A stretch of DNA of 64,000 nucleotides, from NCBI RefSeq assembly GCF_001640805.2, contig NW_026116067.1, positions 1 through 64,000 on the forward strand, read 5' to 3'. The DNA is from Lates calcarifer. Taxonomy: Eukaryota > Chordata > Actinopteri > Centropomidae. Shown one piece after another: positions 23,101 to 34,333 of this stretch; the first letter of the stretch is position 1; each line of letters opens with the position of its first letter. The notes beneath the pieces are model-generated. The model ran no database searches. It had not been told where the DNA came from and saw only the letters and a program-made list of their open reading frames with translations. The position numbers and the translations under genes are program-made.

Positions 23101-24780
23101 GATCAGAAGATGATCTGAGGAAGAGCGCAGGATGTTTACATGAGAAAACAGAAGATAACGAGTGAATTATCCCATTAACTGTAAAAAAGAAAGAGAATAT
23201 CGTCACCTGGAGATAAAGAGTATTTCTAATGAACTGACGCACAGATACTGTGGTGTCAGCTCAGTAACACTGTTGTTTATTCACTAGTTCATGACATTTG
23301 ACAGAAAATAATCTGCAAATGAATCACTAATGAAAATACCTGTTAACTTTAACCAAAGGAACGTTGGAGTTTTGCCTCTGAACTAATCACACTGAAACGT
23401 TTCTAAAAACCTTCCAGGTCCAAACACGTCGGTGTCAGTCCCTTCGCTCTGTCCAGACGTTAACACCACCCACCACCTCGCCTCTTCTTCTTCTCTGTAA
23501 TTAAACTGCAGTGACCTCTGCCGCTGTGATTAGCCTGCGAGAGAAATGACCAATTTGTCAGTGTGTATAAATCCTGTTTGGATTTATTATGAGTGTGTGA
23601 GATGTTCAGGCATGCCGCCGGGCACCTTCCTTTCATTATGAGTTTAATTTACCTGAGACCACCAGGTAACCAACCACTGATCAATTAACCAACCAACCCA
23701 CCAACCAATCAATCAGCCTGCCAGTTAATTAATCAGTTACTGAGGTGAATGGTTCAGTGATGACGAGGAACAGTTTGTCTTTTCAAGAATATGTTTAATA
23801 AGTTAAACATCCTGTAGCTTATTTTCATTTCTCCAATCAGGGATTATTGATTAATTGACTATTGATTATTTAACAAAAAACAAAGTCAACAAAAGCAACG
23901 AACAAAAGTCAAAGTCATAGTCTGTGTATAATAATAATGATAACAATAATGGACATGCTTGGTATTTGATAGTTGCTGACCTCCGGTCTGAGGGGAGGAT
24001 ATCTGGTTTCAGCAGTTAGAGCATCTTCACTAAAGTCAACATCTATATGTATTATTAACAGAGCAGAAATCTGCCCTTCATCCTCATCAATAATACAGAG
24101 GCAGGATGAGCTGAGAGGAGGAGGTAGATTTCTTTCTCCTCTGATGGAGCTGGGCTAACAGGTTCCATCTGCCTCCAGTCTTGGTGCTAAGCTAGGCTAA
24201 AGATGGAACCAGTTGGAACAACAGAGAACAGCAGGAGGTCGTAAAATATAGTTGATTTATGGTCTGCGTTACCTGTGGTTCAGGAAAAGAGAATCTCCAG
24301 ACAGAAGCTCGTGTGTCACTGAGATTAGATGCTTTCAAATATACAGGCATGTGGTCAAACTACATAATTCAGAATATCTTCAGAAAAAAAACAGAATATT
24401 TCATAAATTGTCCAAACTTGTTGAACAGCAACAACAACAAATTTTTCATAGTTTTTTCAAAGTTTTCATATGATGACATAAAAAATACTTATAATTTATA
24501 TAAAACTTAATAATTAATTAAACCCTGGACACAGTTATTGGGCTCTGATATTTCACTGCAGAACTTTTGGCATCAACGAGCCTCTAAATGTTTCTTGTCG
24601 TTTGTCTGTTGCTAGTTTTTGCTTTTCATGTAGTAAAACCATCATTCATTGGTTAGTTCAGGTCATGTGATCAATGAAAGTTAAGCACAGCTGAGTCTTA
24701 TTTGTAGGCGACTGCAGCAGCCGGAGTCATTGTGTTTTCTGGTTGTTTCGTCCCTGTGACCCTGATATGTCAGTAACACC
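20166..24780. other. Intergenic, no gene seen
   Basis: No credible exon on either strand. Contents: a dispersed repeat at about 21181-21370 (relative of the 41.2-kb palindrome), an A/G-rich patch at 22131-22205, and low-copy-looking sequence at 21540-22010 and 23520-23660 with little simple repeat, possibly conserved noncoding DNA. The rest is AT-rich with decayed repeats. Confidence 0.5.
21185..21365 (+). repeat. Dispersed repeat R2, single copy
   Basis: Matches 41409-41524 in direct orientation and 41243-41408 in inverted orientation. Includes the AGTGGTGGAAGAAATAATCA and AGTAAAAGTACCACAC segments, a motif common in fish repeats; a shorter relative occurs at about 58735-58785. Confidence 0.8.
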
Positions 24781-24870
24781 TGCAGGGAGTTTCTTCAGAT
24801 TTGGCACAAATGTTCACTTGGACTTATCGAGTGTTTGGTCATAGGTCAAAGGTCATTGTGACCTCATAAA
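24780..24870 (+). repeat. Dispersed repeat R3 with nuclear-receptor motifs
   Basis: Shares GGCACAAATGTTCACTTGGA and GGTCAAAGGTCA words with copies near 38690-38740 and 45505-45580. At 24843-24864 it contains AGGTCA A AGGTCA (DR1) overlapping AGGTCA TTG TGACCT (inverted repeat with a 3-bp spacer). Confidence 0.7.
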
Positions 24871-26319
24871 GCTAACTCAATTCAAACAAGCTAATTGCCC
24901 ATTTGGCCGAGGTAATAATTCTCGTCTTGTCGTTGTTCTTGATTAAAACACATTAATAAAGGATATTTGACCTTTTCTCTAAGTTTATTAATTATTTCTT
25001 CCATCTTTAACAAATGTAATCAGGTTTTTCATCATCACCTTTAAAGTTTAATCACAGAGTAGAGTCGAAGGATCAAACGGTGATCAGCCTCGGAGGAGCA
25101 CTTTACCTCTTCTTTAATTCTTTTCTTGTTTCTTCTCCAACATGATTTTTAATCCTGTGATGATGTTTCTGTGATTGTGCTGAGCTGTGAGTCTGATGAA
25201 AGCTCGGTTTTATCTGCAGGAAGAAATAACCTGTGTGCTTGATGAATACTGAATGAACATCAGCAGCTTCAGAGGGGATTTCACATCACATCAGTTTGTA
25301 CAAGAGCTCAGTTTCATGTGGGCGAAGCCCAGAATCACAGAGTGTTTAAAGAGAAACGAGTCCTCGCTTCTCACACCAGCAGACACATGAGAGAGCGTTA
25401 AATAAAAGAGCTGTGTGACAGATTCACACAGAGAATAAACCTGAAGTGTTAAAGAGGCAACGCAGTATTTCATTGATGCCAGTTTCATCTTCAGTTCAAG
25501 AGTCGTAACTGAAACTCACAGCAGGGTTTCCTTCACTTCCTGTTTCTAAAAATGTCTTTGCTTATTAAAAATGTCCTCACTTCCAAAACATTTTCTCCGT
25601 TTTCACAAATGTGAATTTTTTCTTCCAAAAACTTTCTAAAAACATATTAGATCCCAAAAAACATCTGTCACAGAAAGGTCTAAACGTGCTCATGTCAACC
25701 AGATGAAGGATTTTAATCGTCAGACGTCTGCATCTTCAAAAACACTGATTTTTAACATCAAACTGTTTTATTCAGGGTTTTTCCAGTTTTGGCCAAAAAT
25801 GAAAACAAAAATTCCCAAAACACTGAACTCACACCTTCACTGCAGCGTCGCCACATCCAGAGTCTGTCTGTGGTTCTGGTTCAGCGTAAATCAACAGGTT
25901 GTGTTTGAACATTTTCTGTATTATACCAGACCAGGATCTTTGCCTGAACCTGAACCAGGAGCTGAGAGAGCCTGAACAGAACCAGGAAACAGGTCTGATC
26001 CTCCACAGAGAGTAGAAGTTGAACTGGGTCCAGGTCTGGTTCCAACTGGTTTCCAGCTGCTCTGAAAACAAAAACAGAGAAAATGAAACAATTAGTTTGA
26101 AGCTGTTTATTCCATTTTCTCTGGTTTCACTGTGACGATGTCTTTTCTCCTCCTTTTGTCTCTGTCTGACAAACTCCATGAGTCAGAGCGATGGAGGCGA
26201 GAGGAGGATTTATAAACACATTAACAAACAACAATAGAAACAAATAGAAGGCAAGAAAGAGACGCACACGACATGACAGGAGCAACAAAGAGGCTGGAGA
26301 GGCTTTGTTTCATCACCGA

Positions 26320-26670
26320 GGAGGAAATTACAGCAGCAGGAGGAAGAGGAGGAAGAAATGAAAGAGTAAATACAACTTGAAAAGGACGAGTGAAGGTGAA
26401 AGTAACTGAGGAGCAAAAACAGGAGCTGGACTTCAGGAGGAAAGAAATGGAGGAGGAGGAGAAACATACATGAAGGGGGTGCTAAGACATGGAGGAGTAA
26501 GAAGAAAAAACAAGATGATGGAGGAGGAGGAGGAGAAAAATAGACAAGGAAAAGGAGGAGAAAAAGGATGACATGACAAAGGAGGACAGACAGGAGGAGG
26601 TGGAGGAGGAGTGGACTGAGAAGATGAAGGGAATGAGGAAGCAGAAACAAGAGCAGAAACTGTGCTGTGA
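26320..26670. repeat. GGA/GAA purine-rich low-complexity tract
   Basis: Imperfect GGAGGA and GAAGAA runs in both halves. Open frames (Ser/Pro/Leu-rich on minus, Glu/Lys-rich on plus) follow from the composition. Confidence 0.8.
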
Positions 26671-27017
26671 GGAGTCACTCCTCCTCAGCTCCTCCTCCGA
26701 GGACTCCGGGACGTCTGATGATTGTGATCTGTCTCCTCTGATGAACTCGTTAATTAACTCTCAGCACGAAACAGCTGATTCTGCTCACTCCTTCATTCTG
26801 ATTTTCTGCAGCGCCGAACGAAGATTAGAACGAAAACCATCCATCAGTCAGAGGCGGACGTCAGACTGTCGGGATGATTCTCTATAGATGCAAACAGATC
26901 CACATCTGAACCCTGAGATACATCTGCTGCCGTTCTGTCCGGTTCAAACAGGAGAACTGTCTTTGATTAAAGATAAAACCGAGCAACAGGGAATAACATT
27001 GACACATTAAAAGTTAT

Positions 27018-27240
27018 ACAGAGCTGTAGAAATGAGTCTTAAACCCAGGAAGTCAATTAGCATGTTAGCATGTTAGCACTTCCTGTTCCCTCGTCCCAGA
27101 GTCAGTGTGTTTCTGATTAAATGTCTGAAATAAGGTCTGTGGTTTTAACACAAGCTCAAGACATTTTCAGGTTTGATTCTCCGACATAAAATGGGTCAGT
27201 AAATCCCCCACTCCTGATGTTTGAAGCTTTTACGAGACAA
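27018..27240 (-). repeat. Dispersed repeat family R1, copy C
   Basis: The reverse complement matches 49745-49960, including the stretch read as AGGTCTGTGGTTTTAACACA here. Diverges after 27238. Confidence 0.8.
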
Positions 27241-30200
27241 CGTGGACAATTGTCATTGAACTCATCAAGTCAAAACACCTCAAGTTAGAACAACTCGTGT
27301 TGTTTTAAATTAAAGCCAGATGTTCTCAACTTGAAATGAACTAAACTTATATATTTGCATTAAGTCAATGAGAAAAGATGAGTTGAACATGTCATCAGAT
27401 TTTATAGTCATCATTGTTTCTGTACCACAGGGTTGATGGACGTCCTCACAGTCACGATATTCACCTGTGAACCTGGAGGAGCTCGGCCCGGTCCCACAGC
27501 AGTGAGTAACCAAACTGTATTCCTAAAACTCTTTAAATCCAGAGTGACAAGCTGCTGTACGCAGCAAAGACTGAGGGAAGTACAAACTTAAAAACAGGAA
27601 ATAGCAACCTGATGTTATGGAGATTTTAATTTTCCAGATGTTGAGAGGACAGTTTAGTTCTTTGCTGCTCAAAGTTCATGTGTGGATGTTTGACTGGATG
27701 TTTGTGATTTATTGAACCTGTCACTTTTGTACAGCACATCACTGTTTATTACCTTAAAGGTTTGTTGTTGTTTGGGTTTTTGCGGCTGCTGATTAATATC
27801 TTGCGTCCTCTGTGGTGGTCTGATGGTCGGGACCCCTTGTCTGTTACCGTCCGTCAAAAAATCGTCTGCAGATTAACTGATAATAAAATCATTGTTAGCT
27901 CTGATCTCCACATCTGCAATGATCATAAACACATCTAAACATCTAAAACCTGAGACTTCATCAGCCGATGCTGTGATGCAGAGCAGAAACAGCTCCTGTG
28001 TGTTTGGCTGCAGATGATCAGTTGAAGCTGTTGTACAGTTCCAGCAGCTGACTGGACATCTGCAGTCAGCAGCAACGATTGCCTGGAGAGTTGACCAACT
28101 CACCAGCCGCAGCAGTAGTTTGTCTGGAGGCCGACTCTTTGCAGAGCTGCAGACGGTTGATTCTGAGGTTTTTCCTCTCGCTGCGTCTCGTCTTTCACGG
28201 GTCCCTCTGGGCCGTAAACAAACCAAACTCGGCACAGTGCTGATCTCTGCTGTTACCGGCCCGCGGTCCGCTGCCAGCTGACACCCAGCTTCACCATGGA
28301 AACAGAAAAACTCTGAGCCGGGCGGCGTTTCAGCCGTAACGATCTGTGACAGCAGCAAAACTCTGGAGGAAGGAGTTTTCAGATTCAGCCCTCAGTGTTT
28401 TACTGTGTGACTGGTAGCAGACAGGACAGATGTTAGAGACGAAGAAACACGTCCAGACCCGACTTCACTTCCTCTGTCGCTGCTGATTAAAGATGAGAAC
28501 ACACAGGATTTTACTCTTCAGCTGTTATGGAGGTGTCCCCGGTGAATCAGTGGGACCATCTGCTGCAGGACTCTGGTTGTGTTGGACTCGTCGTCCTGCT
28601 GCAGAATGAATCAGGGGCAGAACAGACGCCTCCTGATGATGATGGAGAAGAGTCTGAACTCGTAGATATGACTGAGTCTCCTCAGTAAACTCGGTCCGCG
28701 GTCCACAGGAAATTATATTCAGACTGAAGTTTATTTCCTGTCAGGACCATTTTTATCCATCTGTTAAATAGAGATCATACATTTTAGCTGTTGACTGTCT
28801 GAGTTTTTTTTGTGTGGGTTACACACCAAACCCCCCCACTGATCAAAGTCAGCAAAGACCCACAAAGGATTATCTTGTCAGATTCTCTCTCTGACTGTCA
28901 GAGAGATCCGCCATGTTTGTTTCCTCTAAAGTCTCGTTTGACCGCTCGAGATGTGGAGCTGTGAGAGTCCAGACTCTGATTGTTGGTGGTGAATCTGTTA
29001 GTGTGTGGTGTGGCTGTGTTGGTCTCTGCACATCTCGACACATGCGTGTCGTCTCACATTAAAAATCTTTTAGTGTGTGCTGGGCTTTAGTTTTCTAGTG
29101 AACATCTGGAGAAGATTTAATAACGGTAACGTTTGGCCCTGTTGTTCATGTCAGCTCTGCTTTTTCTAAATGTTTTTGTAGATTGTCTCAGTGGATTGTA
29201 GATGAGTTTAGTCCTTAAACCTGGTTCTTCAGAGACATTAAATTAAATGGAGGAAGCTTCTTATTAACAGCAGAGAGACTCTTTCATTCATCAGGATTCT
29301 GCAGCTTCTTGTTTCTCTCTCTTTGTTCTGTCTCTTCACTCCTCTTGCTCCTCCTCTTCGTCTTCCTGCGTCGTGGCGTTTCTCTCATAAAGCCGGGAGC
29401 TTCTGTTCAGCTCTGACTAATTGCTTCGTCCTCTTCAGAGAACGTTAGAGAGCTCGTCTCATCCGTCAGACTCTAACCCTCCACACAGACACATTATTCT
29501 GCTGATGCACTGAGGTTAACAGCTTCTGCAGCAACACAAACACTTCAGCTTCTTCTCACCCACAAGATTTTCCATTAACAGGCTCCAGGGAGAGTTTTGG
29601 ATATTTTCTGTTTAGTCGATCAGTGTTTTAGAAGTTCTCTTTTCCTGAGTCCTGATGGCAGCCTCTCAGATTCTCCTGTCCCTGAAGGCTTATTCAGAAT
29701 ATGATTAAAGTCTCAATAGAAGTATTTCTAACATCGTATTCATATTTGTAATAAAGCAACGTATTTTCTAAGTTCCATTTCTGCCAGAGGATAATATTGA
29801 TAAATCACTATGAGCTCTGAACAGTGAAACTACATCAGACAGCTTTGTTTACATGCTGTTTAAACATGAGTGTGAGTTGAGATGAAACGTACTCGGTGCA
29901 GTCGTGTCTTTAGTAATCGTATTGATTAAAGTTTGGTGCCTCCCAGCTGTTTGAGCAGACTCCCAGACGGAGCAGCGCTGCAGGAAACTCACTGTTATTA
30001 ATGTGATTCTTCATGAACTGCGAGGAGGAGGAGGAGGAGGAGCAGGCTGTTTGGTATTCTGCTGCTCGTCTCTGAGGCTCTGCTTTAATTAAAATGTGAA
30101 GGAAGAGAGGTTTGGTCCCACTGGTGACAAAAAACTGTAGAGTCCTGCAGAGTCCAGGTGAATGATGGGCTGGTCTGACTTAAGGGAGGATTTCCACTTT

Positions 30201-31156
30201 TAACTCTGTCCGATCACGATGAACAGGTGAACCTGCTTTAGAAACCTGCAGGTGAGTTCAGCACTGTTTCTAAACTAAGAGCAAGTTTTCAGGTTTAATT
30301 AAACATCTGTGAATATTGGACCAAACCACACGTAAGGAAACTAACAGCCAACTAGACTAAACAACAGCTAACTAAGCTAAACTACTGGCTAACTACACTA
30401 AATACTCACGTATAAAGTATTTAAATTGAACATGAAGCCGTTTTAAGTGAAAACTAATGAAGTGTTGAACATGAGACTGAAACTGAACTCAGTGTTTGTA
30501 TCAGAGTTAATGAGTCTGACTGTGGAGAATCAGCTCAGTGTTCATCAGAGGAAGAAGAAAGGAAGAGTGGATGTGTTCATGTATGTTTTATTTAGTGGAC
30601 ATTTAATAGGAAAGAGGAGGAAAAAGAAGAACTTAATGAGGAAGATCAGGAGGAGGAGCAGGAGGAGAATAAAACTGTGGAAGAAGAGAAAGAATGAGGA
30701 TGAAGGAGGAGGGCGAGTGAAGGTTACTCAGTCTGTTCATCCATCAGCTCACAGATGGAGAATCATTTGACTCCACAGAACATCATTAAACTGAAGTTTG
30801 TCCCCGCTGAGCTGCCGTACCTGCAGCAGCCTGTCCTCCTGTGGTTGCTCTCAGCTGTGGACATGGTCTTCTTCTCCTCCGCAGCTGTACGACTCAGGAA
30901 ACATCTGTCGTTACCTTAAATTATCTTTACGACACGTTTAAAACTGTGTTGTCTGAGATCAGATGGTTTTAACCTCTGCGGGGTAGGAGGAAATACTATG
31001 TCCTGTACTCCAGTTAAAGTACTAATACTGCACGGCAGTACTCCATTACAAGTAAAAGTACCAGTAAAAACGTCAGCCTTCAACAGACTTTGAGTCTGAC
31101 TTCATATTTGTTGCTCATTAACACAGAACAACCTGAACGCATCATGAAATGACAGG

Positions 31157-32349
31157 TGTCCCTCTGTTCCTTCTGTTCCCTCTGTTCCCTCCATCACTCA
31201 CCTCCTCTCCCTCTGTTCCCTCTCCTCTCCCTCTGTTCCCTCTGTTCCTCTCTCCCTCTGTTCCCTCTGTCCTCACTCACTCATCCCTCCTCCTCCCCCT
31301 CGCCTCCCTCTGTTCCCTCCTCACTCACCTCCTCTCCTCTGTTCCCTCCCTCACTCACCTCCTCCTCTCCCTCTCCCTCCTCTCCCTCTCTCCTCCTCCC
31401 TCCCTCAGTTCCCTCCTCATCACCTCCTCATCACCTCCTCTCCCTCTGTTCCCCCTCTCACTCCTCTCCCTCTGTTCCTCTGTCCCTCCTCACTCACCTC
31501 CTCTCCCTCTGTTCCCTCTGTTCCCTCCCCTCACTCACCTCCTCTCCCTCTGTTCCCTCCCTCACTCACCTCCTCTCCTCTCCCTCTGTTCCCTCCCTCA
31601 TTCACCTCCTCTCCCTCTGTTCCCTCCCTCATTCACCTCCTCTCCCTCTGTTCCCTCTGTTCCCTCACTCACCTCCTCTCCTCTGTTCCCTCCTGTTCCC
31701 TCTGTTCCCTCCTCACTCACCTCTCTCCCTCTGTTCCTCTGTTCCTCCCTCACTCACCTCCTCTCCCTCTGTTCTCCTCACTCACCTCCTCTCCCTCTGT
31801 TCCCTCCCTCACTCACCTCCTCTCCTCTCTGTTCCCTCCCTCACTCACCTCCTCTCCTCTCCTCTGTTCCCTCCCTCACTCACCTCCTCTCCCTCTGTTC
31901 CCTCCTCACTCACCTCCTCTCCCTCTGTTCCCTCCCTCATTCACCTCCTCTCCTCTCCCTCTGTTCCCTCCCTCACTCACCTCCTCTCCCTCTGTTCCCT
32001 CCCTCATTCACCTCCTCTCCTCTCCCTCTGTTCCCTCTGTCCCTCTGTTCCCTCTGTCCTCTCCTCTCTGTTCCCTCCCTCACTCACCTCCTCTCCTCTC
32101 CCTCTGTTCCCTCCCTCACTCACCTCCTCTCTCCTCTGTTCCCTCCTCACTCACCTCCTCTCCCTCTGTTCCCTCCCTCATTCACCTCCTCTCCTCTCCC
32201 TCTGTTCCCTCTGTTCCCTCCCTCATTCACCTCCTCTCCTCTCCCTCTGTTCCCTCTGTTCCCTCCCTCACTCACCTCCTCTCCTCTCCCTCTGTTCCCT
32301 CTGTTCCCTCCCTCACTCACCTCCTCTCCCTCTGTTCCCGCCTCACTCA
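31157..32349 (+). repeat. 1.2-kb CT-rich minisatellite
   Basis: Tandem variants of a roughly 31-bp unit built from CTCACTCACCTCCTC plus TCCCTCTGTTCCC, repeated about 35-40 times with length variants. The plus strand is almost purine-free apart from CAC and TG steps. Two or three frames stay open for 400 or more codons because the unit lacks stop codons; these are not genes. It ends abruptly at about 32350, where CpG-bearing unique sequence begins, about 1 kb before the mdga2 promoter. Confidence 0.95.
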
Positions 32350-33290
32350 GGAGTCCCGGGAGAAAATCAGAACATTGCACACGTGCGCAGTGAGGGCTCG
32401 CGCTGTCGCGTGCCGCCCACAGGCTCAGTCACGGTCAGAAACCAGCGGCTCGTGATGTTTCGCGCGGCAGATTCCGCTCAACGTCAAATTAGCTGCGGTT
32501 TGTCGGCCAGAGACCGGAAACAGCACGGATACCCGTCAAAATAAAAGCACACTATGACTATGCACACATGACATTAATAATGGATTATGTAATAACTTCA
32601 CGATACTGGTGTAAAACCAACAATAAACACAGAACAAAAAATAGAATAGGACGAAAAACAAAAACACCTCGACGCACATCAACAAATACAAAATCACAGT
32701 AGTGACTCTGATCTACACATACTCTAAATAAGTAAGAGTTTAAGGCAAAAGTCTTGAAAATGAGAAAAACAAAAGCAAAGAAAATAATAATAATGATTCT
32801 AGATATTATTAAATATTAGAAACTTTAAACTAATTGTGATCAGATTTCAGAAGTTTAAAATGGTTCATTACAAGTGTTGTCTTATACAAGAGGAGAGGCT
32901 GTTTTATTGTTTAAGAAAAAGGAATTGTTAATTCAGTGATATTATAATAATAACACTGTAAACTTATCACATTTTAAAACTCTGGACTCTTTAAATGTGA
33001 CCAGTAATTCAGGCTCGACAAAGACTTTTCTTTTATGAAATCTTATTTTTCTACTTTTTTCCCCCAAAGAGACAAATAACAGAAACTCTTTGAAAAGAAA
33101 TTACTTTTATTTTTCTATGAATAAAAAGAGAATGATTCCCATCTTTAACCTTTCCTCACGGTACAACACCTTAAACTGTAGACGTTTTGAGATGAATAAA
33201 AAGGCTTTGATGAGGATTTTTCTTCTTTCTGTTTTTGTCCATCAGACAGAAAATCATGGCACCGTTTGGTCACTTGGTTTATTTTGAAAT
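32350..33290. other. Upstream flank of mdga2
   Basis: 32350-32545 is CpG-bearing unique sequence; 32550-33290 is strongly AT-rich with short A/T runs. No gene seen. Confidence 0.5.
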
Positions 33291-34063
33291 TCTGATTCCG
33301 GAAGCCGCATCGCTCTCCGCTCTGTCCGTCTTTACCGCGCGCTTCGCTCGGTGACGTCTCTCACCGGTAAAATCCACCGACCAGTCGACCGGACTGACCG
33401 CTTCTCCTTCCTCTCACAGCGGCATCACGGCGTCACGGAGCCCCGACTCTCCTCCTCCCTTCCCCGGCCTGACGGGCCGCGACGAGCCGCTGACAGCAAG
33501 GAGCGGGTTCCGCTTCTTCTCCTCGGGACGATGATGGATGTAACTCCGGTACCGACCCACGGACACGGAGCCCGGTGGACTCGGCGGAGGGGCAGCGGGG
33601 ACCTGTGAACCGCCTGCCGGTCTGAGGATACTGACGCGTTTTTTTCCTGGTTTCTGGTCTTTTTCCTACAATGTCACCATCAAGGAGACGCGGCTGAGGC
33701 GCCTGCTCCTCCTGTCGGATCTCCGCTGCCCGTCCTCCTCCTCAGTCCCGATCCTCACCGTTTATCTAACGTTAGATCCGGTATGAGCGGAACCGAACCT
33801 CCCTGTCACATCTGACCGGGGTTTAGGGGGTGGCGGCGGCGGGCTGCTGGTCCGAGGGGGAAGCGTTTGGATTTAGTGGATGAGAACCGGTCACCGGCCC
33901 GGATTCGGTGCGGAGGGACGCCGGTCGGAGCGGAGGAGGAGGAGGAGGAGGAGAGAGGAGGAGGAGGAGGAGCAGCGGCAGTAGCAGCTGCAGGGAACCG
34001 AACTGACAACCTCATCCCCCGGGGGGGAGAGAAGCAGCGAGGCGGCCAGAGGAGGATGTGAAG
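33290..34063 (+). promoter_or_regulatory. mdga2: mdga2 CpG island, promoter and 5' UTR
   Basis: A sharp change from AT-rich to CpG-dense sequence at about 33300 marks a CpG island that runs through exon 1. No TATA box. If transcription starts near 33300-33450, the leader is over 600 nt and carries upstream ATGs at 33531, 33671, 33783 and 34056 with short frames. A (GGA)n run occupies 33930-33972. Confidence 0.7.
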
Positions 34064-34136
34064 ATGGGTTTAGTTTTCGGTCTCCTGTGGCTGTTCACCG
34101 GCTTCCTGCAGGGCGTGCACGGCCAGGGCGTGTACG
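34064..34136 (+). CDS. mdga2: mdga2 coding exon 1 (signal peptide)
   Basis: ATG at 34064, 24 codons plus one base; GTAAGG donor at 34137. Encodes the hydrophobic signal peptide and QGVY, the start of the mature protein. Confidence 0.93.
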
Positions 34137-34299
34137 GTAAGGACGTCATTAACACACCGTTAATAACATTCAGATTCACCGACAGATCAATATGACGTGG
34201 ACGCGGTTTAACGGCCGCAGAGCAGCACGAGCGGCGTTTAACCCGGAATTTACCACCCACACCAACTTGACCTTGTGAGGGATTTAGCGTGTGTAGGCT

Positions 34300-34333
<34 letters not shown>

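Larger units (their letters stand above)
24871..31150. other. Intergenic, no gene seen
   Basis: Nothing with coding character. Purine-rich GGA/GAA low complexity at about 26320-26670 and 30600-30720, an inverted R1 repeat copy at 27018-27240, and a (GGA)n of about 20 bp near 30025. The 160-codon minus frame at 27873-28358 has no recognisable motif and I do not call it a gene. Confidence 0.5.

Noticed and set aside
26573..26887. 104-codon plus-strand frame starting in a GGA tract
   Set aside because: The first third is simple repeat and the rest shows no domain; likely chance.
27873..28358. 161-codon minus-strand frame
   Set aside because: No recognisable motif, no splice partners in frame, codon texture like the surrounding noncoding DNA.
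31149..32544. Two overlapping plus-strand frames of over 400 codons, Ser/Pro/Leu-rich
   Set aside because: They arise from a minisatellite whose unit has no stop codon in several frames; composition is monotonous and no domain or splice structure supports a gene.
33867..34061. 64-codon uORF ending just before the mdga2 start
   Set aside because: It begins with TTG, not ATG; the only ATG in that frame is the start-stop at 34056, reported separately.
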